The position numbers were made by a program, and so were the translations under genes. Under the pieces are notes generated by a model. That model made no database searches. It was not told the DNA's origin and saw nothing but the letters and a program-made list of their open reading frames with translations. This document shows, piece after piece, positions 61,920-64,000 of a stretch of 64,000 nucleotides of DNA; position 1 is the stretch's first letter, and each line of letters starts with the position of its first letter. The DNA is taken from contig NZ_JANLCN010000002.1 of assembly GCF_024979255.1 (NCBI RefSeq), positions 434,001 to 498,000 on the forward strand, in the 5' to 3' direction. The stretch is from Herbiconiux moechotypicola (lineage in GTDB: Bacteria > Actinomycetota > Actinomycetes > Actinomycetales > Microbacteriaceae).

Positions 61920-64000
61920 ATGAGAAACCTGTCCTTGCGGCTCGCGGCGGCCGCCGCATCCGTCACCCTCGTGCTCGGAGGAGCGGGGGTGGTGGGGGCG
62001 TCGGCGGCGGCCGCTGCACCTGCCGCGCCTGCTTCGCCCGCTGCGCCTGCGACCGACACTGCCGCGCCCCTCACGAACCTCGACCACCTCGACTTCCTGC
62101 TCGACGAGGTGTCGCCGGGCACCGTCGAGGGTCACACGAGCTACCGCCTCGACACCGAGCCCTCGCTCACCCTGCCGTGGACCTATGCGGATGCGCGCGA
62201 CGGAGGCACCTTCGAGCGTGTCGGCGGCGGCCCGCTCGACCCCGAGACCGGCGACTACGCCCAAGGTGCCTTCAACAGCGACGACGTGGCCCGGGCGGCC
62301 GTCGTGTACCTGCGTGCCTGGCAGCAGGGCGATCCCGCTGCTCGTGACAAGGCGTATGAGGTTCTACGCGCGCTCGCCTACTTCCAGACCGACTCGGGTG
62401 AGGATGCGGGCAACGTGGTGCTCTGGATGCAGCCCGACGGCGAGCTCAACCCGAGCGCCGAGCCGGTGGAGCTGCCCGACCCGAGCGACTCCGAGGAGAG
62501 CTACTGGCTGGCGCGCACCCTCTGGGCCTTCGGCGAGGGGTGCGCGGCGTTCCGCGACACCGATCCCGAGTTCGCCGCGTTCCTGCAGGAGCGGCTGCGG
62601 CTCGGGGTCGCCGCCGTCGACCGGGAGGTGCTCGTGCGCTACGGCGAGACCGTGCAGGCCGACGGCGTCGAGGTGCCGGCGTGGCTGATCGTCGACGGGG
62701 CGGATGCGACGGCCGAGGCGGTGCTCGGGCTGAGCGCCTACGTCGCGGCGGCTCCCGACGACGACGCCGTGCGCGCGTCTACGGCCAAGCTCGCCGAGGG
62801 GGTCGCGGCGATGGCCGCCACCACGGCCACGCCGGCCGCCGCCGAGTCGTGGCCCTACGGGGCCGCGCTGCCGTGGGCGCAGTCGCGGTCGATGTGGCAC
62901 GCCTGGTCGTCGCAGATGTCGGGGGCGCTCGCCCGCGCATCCGTCGCCCTGGGTGAGCCCGCACTGCTGGAGCCCGCCGTCGTGGAGTCGGCCCGGTTCG
63001 CGCCCACGCTGCTCGCCGCCGGCGGGCCCGACAACGGGTGGTACCCCACCCCCACCGAGACGGTGCAGATCGCCTACGGGGTGGACTCGCGGGTGCAGAA
63101 CCTGCTCGCGACGGCCGATGCCTCGGGCTCAGGCGGCTTCGACGAGCTGGCGGGGCTGCAGGCCGCCTGGTACTTCGGACTCAACCCGGTGGGCGAGCCG
63201 ATGTACGACCCGGTGACCGGGGTGACGTTCGACGGCATCCAGCCCGACGGGTCGATCAACCGCAACTCGGGGGCCGAGTCGACCATCCACGGGCTGCTGT
63301 CGATGCTCGCGCTCGACGCGCATCCCGAGGTGGCGGCGCTGGCGAACTCGGTGAGCGTGCTCGACTCGCGATCGGGGCTGTCGGTGGTGCAGGCCGAGGA
63401 CGCGGTGGTGACCGACGGCGAGGTGGTGACGCCGGAGTCGAGTTGGACGGAGGAGTCGTCGTGGAACGGGGCGGTGCTCGAACTCGAGGCGGGGGAGAGT
63501 GCGACGTTCGGGCTGGATGCGGCGGAGGAATCTCGTTCGCGCGGGAGCGGGTCGGCGGGTGCAGGCCACGGTGCAGCGGCGGGCGAACTGCTCGGCGCGG
63601 TGGCGGATGCGGTGGCGGGCCTCCGGATCGTGGAGCCGGTGACCTGGCACGTGGAGAGCGGATCGGAGACGACGCCGGTCACGCGATGGACGGCCGGGCG
63701 ACTGCCGCTCGGCACGATCGAGTCGGAGGTGGGCGCGCAGGGCATCACGCCGGTGCCGGGAGCGCTGCTGCCCGTTCGGCTGCCGGTGCCCGTACCGGCC
63801 GGCGCTCCGGAGGTGCGCGTGACGGCGACCGACGGCACCGCGCAGCTGGACGCTCTGCTCGTGCGGCCTGCGGTGGCGACCTTCGCGGCCTCGGGTGAGC
63901 ACGCGGCGGTGCAGCTCGTGCAGAACGGGCTGCGGACGCCCGTGCCCGTGCGTATCGGGCCCGCCGATCGGGAGGCGACCGTGCACGTGTACGACTCGTC
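61920..64000 (+). CDS. Secreted helical protein of the mannoside operon, C-terminus cut off
   Basis: Open from ATG 61920 to the window edge, 693 residues seen. GGAAGG is 9 nt upstream. A signal peptide (LAAAAASVTLVLGGAGVVGA) and Ala/Pro linker precede repeated helix-hairpin sequence rich in Trp/Tyr: TLPWTYADARDGGTFERVGG, RAAVVYLRAWQQGDPAARDK, ESYWLARTLWAFGEG, PWAQSRSMWHAWSSQMSGAL. Further on come ELAGLQAAWYFGLNPVGEPM and SGAESTIHGLLSMLALD, motifs seen in alpha/alpha-barrel glycosidases. After residue about 480 a beta-rich part with an Ala/Gly linker starts (SVVQAEDAVVTDGEVVTPES). It is most likely an extracellular glycan-degrading or -binding protein feeding the transporter; I do not recognise the family. 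Confidence 0.72.
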   Translation, partial: MRNLSLRLAAAAASVTLVLGGAGVVGASAAAAAPAAPASPAAPATDTAAPLTNLDHLDFLLDEVSPGTVEGHTSYRLDTEPSLTLPWTYADARDGGTFERVGGGPLDPETGDYAQGAFNSDDVARAAVVYLRAWQQGDPAARDKAYEVLRALAYFQTDSGEDAGNVVLWMQPDGELNPSAEPVELPDPSDSEESYWLARTLWAFGEGCAAFRDTDPEFAAFLQERLRLGVAAVDREVLVRYGETVQADGVEVPAWLIVDGADATAEAVLGLSAYVAAAPDDDAVRASTAKLAEGVAAMAATTATPAAAESWPYGAALPWAQSRSMWHAWSSQMSGALARASVALGEPALLEPAVVESARFAPTLLAAGGPDNGWYPTPTETVQIAYGVDSRVQNLLATADASGSGGFDELAGLQAAWYFGLNPVGEPMYDPVTGVTFDGIQPDGSINRNSGAESTIHGLLSMLALDAHPEVAALANSVSVLDSRSGLSVVQAEDAVVTDGEVVTPESSWTEESSWNGAVLELEAGESATFGLDAAEESRSRGSGSAGAGHGAAAGELLGAVADAVAGLRIVEPVTWHVESGSETTPVTRWTAGRLPLGTIESEVGAQGITPVPGALLPVRLPVPVPAGAPEVRVTATDGTAQLDALLVRPAVATFAASGEHAAVQLVQNGLRTPVPVRIGPADREATVHVYDS

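Overview
High-GC (about 70%) actinobacterial chromosome, most likely Microbacteriaceae. The basis is codon use, LytR-CpsA-Psr cell-wall ligase, DUF222/HNH, DUF3054 and PPOX/F420-type genes, and many starts without a Shine-Dalgarno site. The genus cannot be fixed from the sequence. I see no rRNA, tRNA, CRISPR array, insertion sequence, phage gene or origin; the window is a mosaic of metabolic operons and their regulators.

Layout. 1-3.7 kb: a partial Ala-rich protein, an LCP ligase, two convergent Lrp/AsnC regulators and a small hypothetical. 3.7-13.3 kb: a polyamine locus with a leftward potB-potC-potD-potA-nitrilase operon and an RraA-BKACE fusion enzyme, divergent from putrescine oxidase and succinate-semialdehyde dehydrogenase. 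Together these can import putrescine and oxidise it towards succinate. 13.3-18.2 kb: HAD phosphatase, a 1026-residue repeat surface protein and a lipoprotein. 18.2-24.5 kb: de novo NAD operon (Nudix-type regulator, nadA, nadB, nadC, cysteine desulfurase) behind a promoter with a clear inverted repeat. 24.5-34.2 kb: a flippase-like protein, a small Cys-containing secreted protein, a manganese-type DtxR regulator, a YitT permease, a HisC-like aminotransferase with a divergent Lrp regulator, an HNH protein, a PPOX protein, Nramp transporter MntH and CorA. 34.2-43.5 kb: acetyltransferase, CitE-like lyase, ABC-2-type permease with divergent TetR, TrmH-like methyltransferase, an exported and probably sortase-anchored hydrolase, argG and a DMT exporter. 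43.1-51.3 kb: membrane molybdopterin oxidoreductase, a large LuxR ATPase, and an operon of TetR, a degenerate ABC ATPase and a YhgE-type export protein. 51.3-56.4 kb: toxin-antitoxin pair, DUF1905, alpha/beta hydrolase, small alarmone synthetase, alditol-oxidase-like flavoprotein and aldo/keto reductase. 56.5-64 kb: LacI-controlled sugar operon (binding protein, two permeases, GH130 enzyme and an unrecognised secreted protein cut by the window end).

Cross-cutting observations: (i) at least ten genes have a -10-like hexamer ending 6-7 nt before the start codon, predicting leaderless mRNAs; (ii) several of these promoters carry palindromes, most strikingly a 22-bp perfect palindrome centred on the mntH start codon; (iii) the heptamer GGATGCG and its complement occur far more often than base composition predicts, on both strands, forcing otherwise rare codons.
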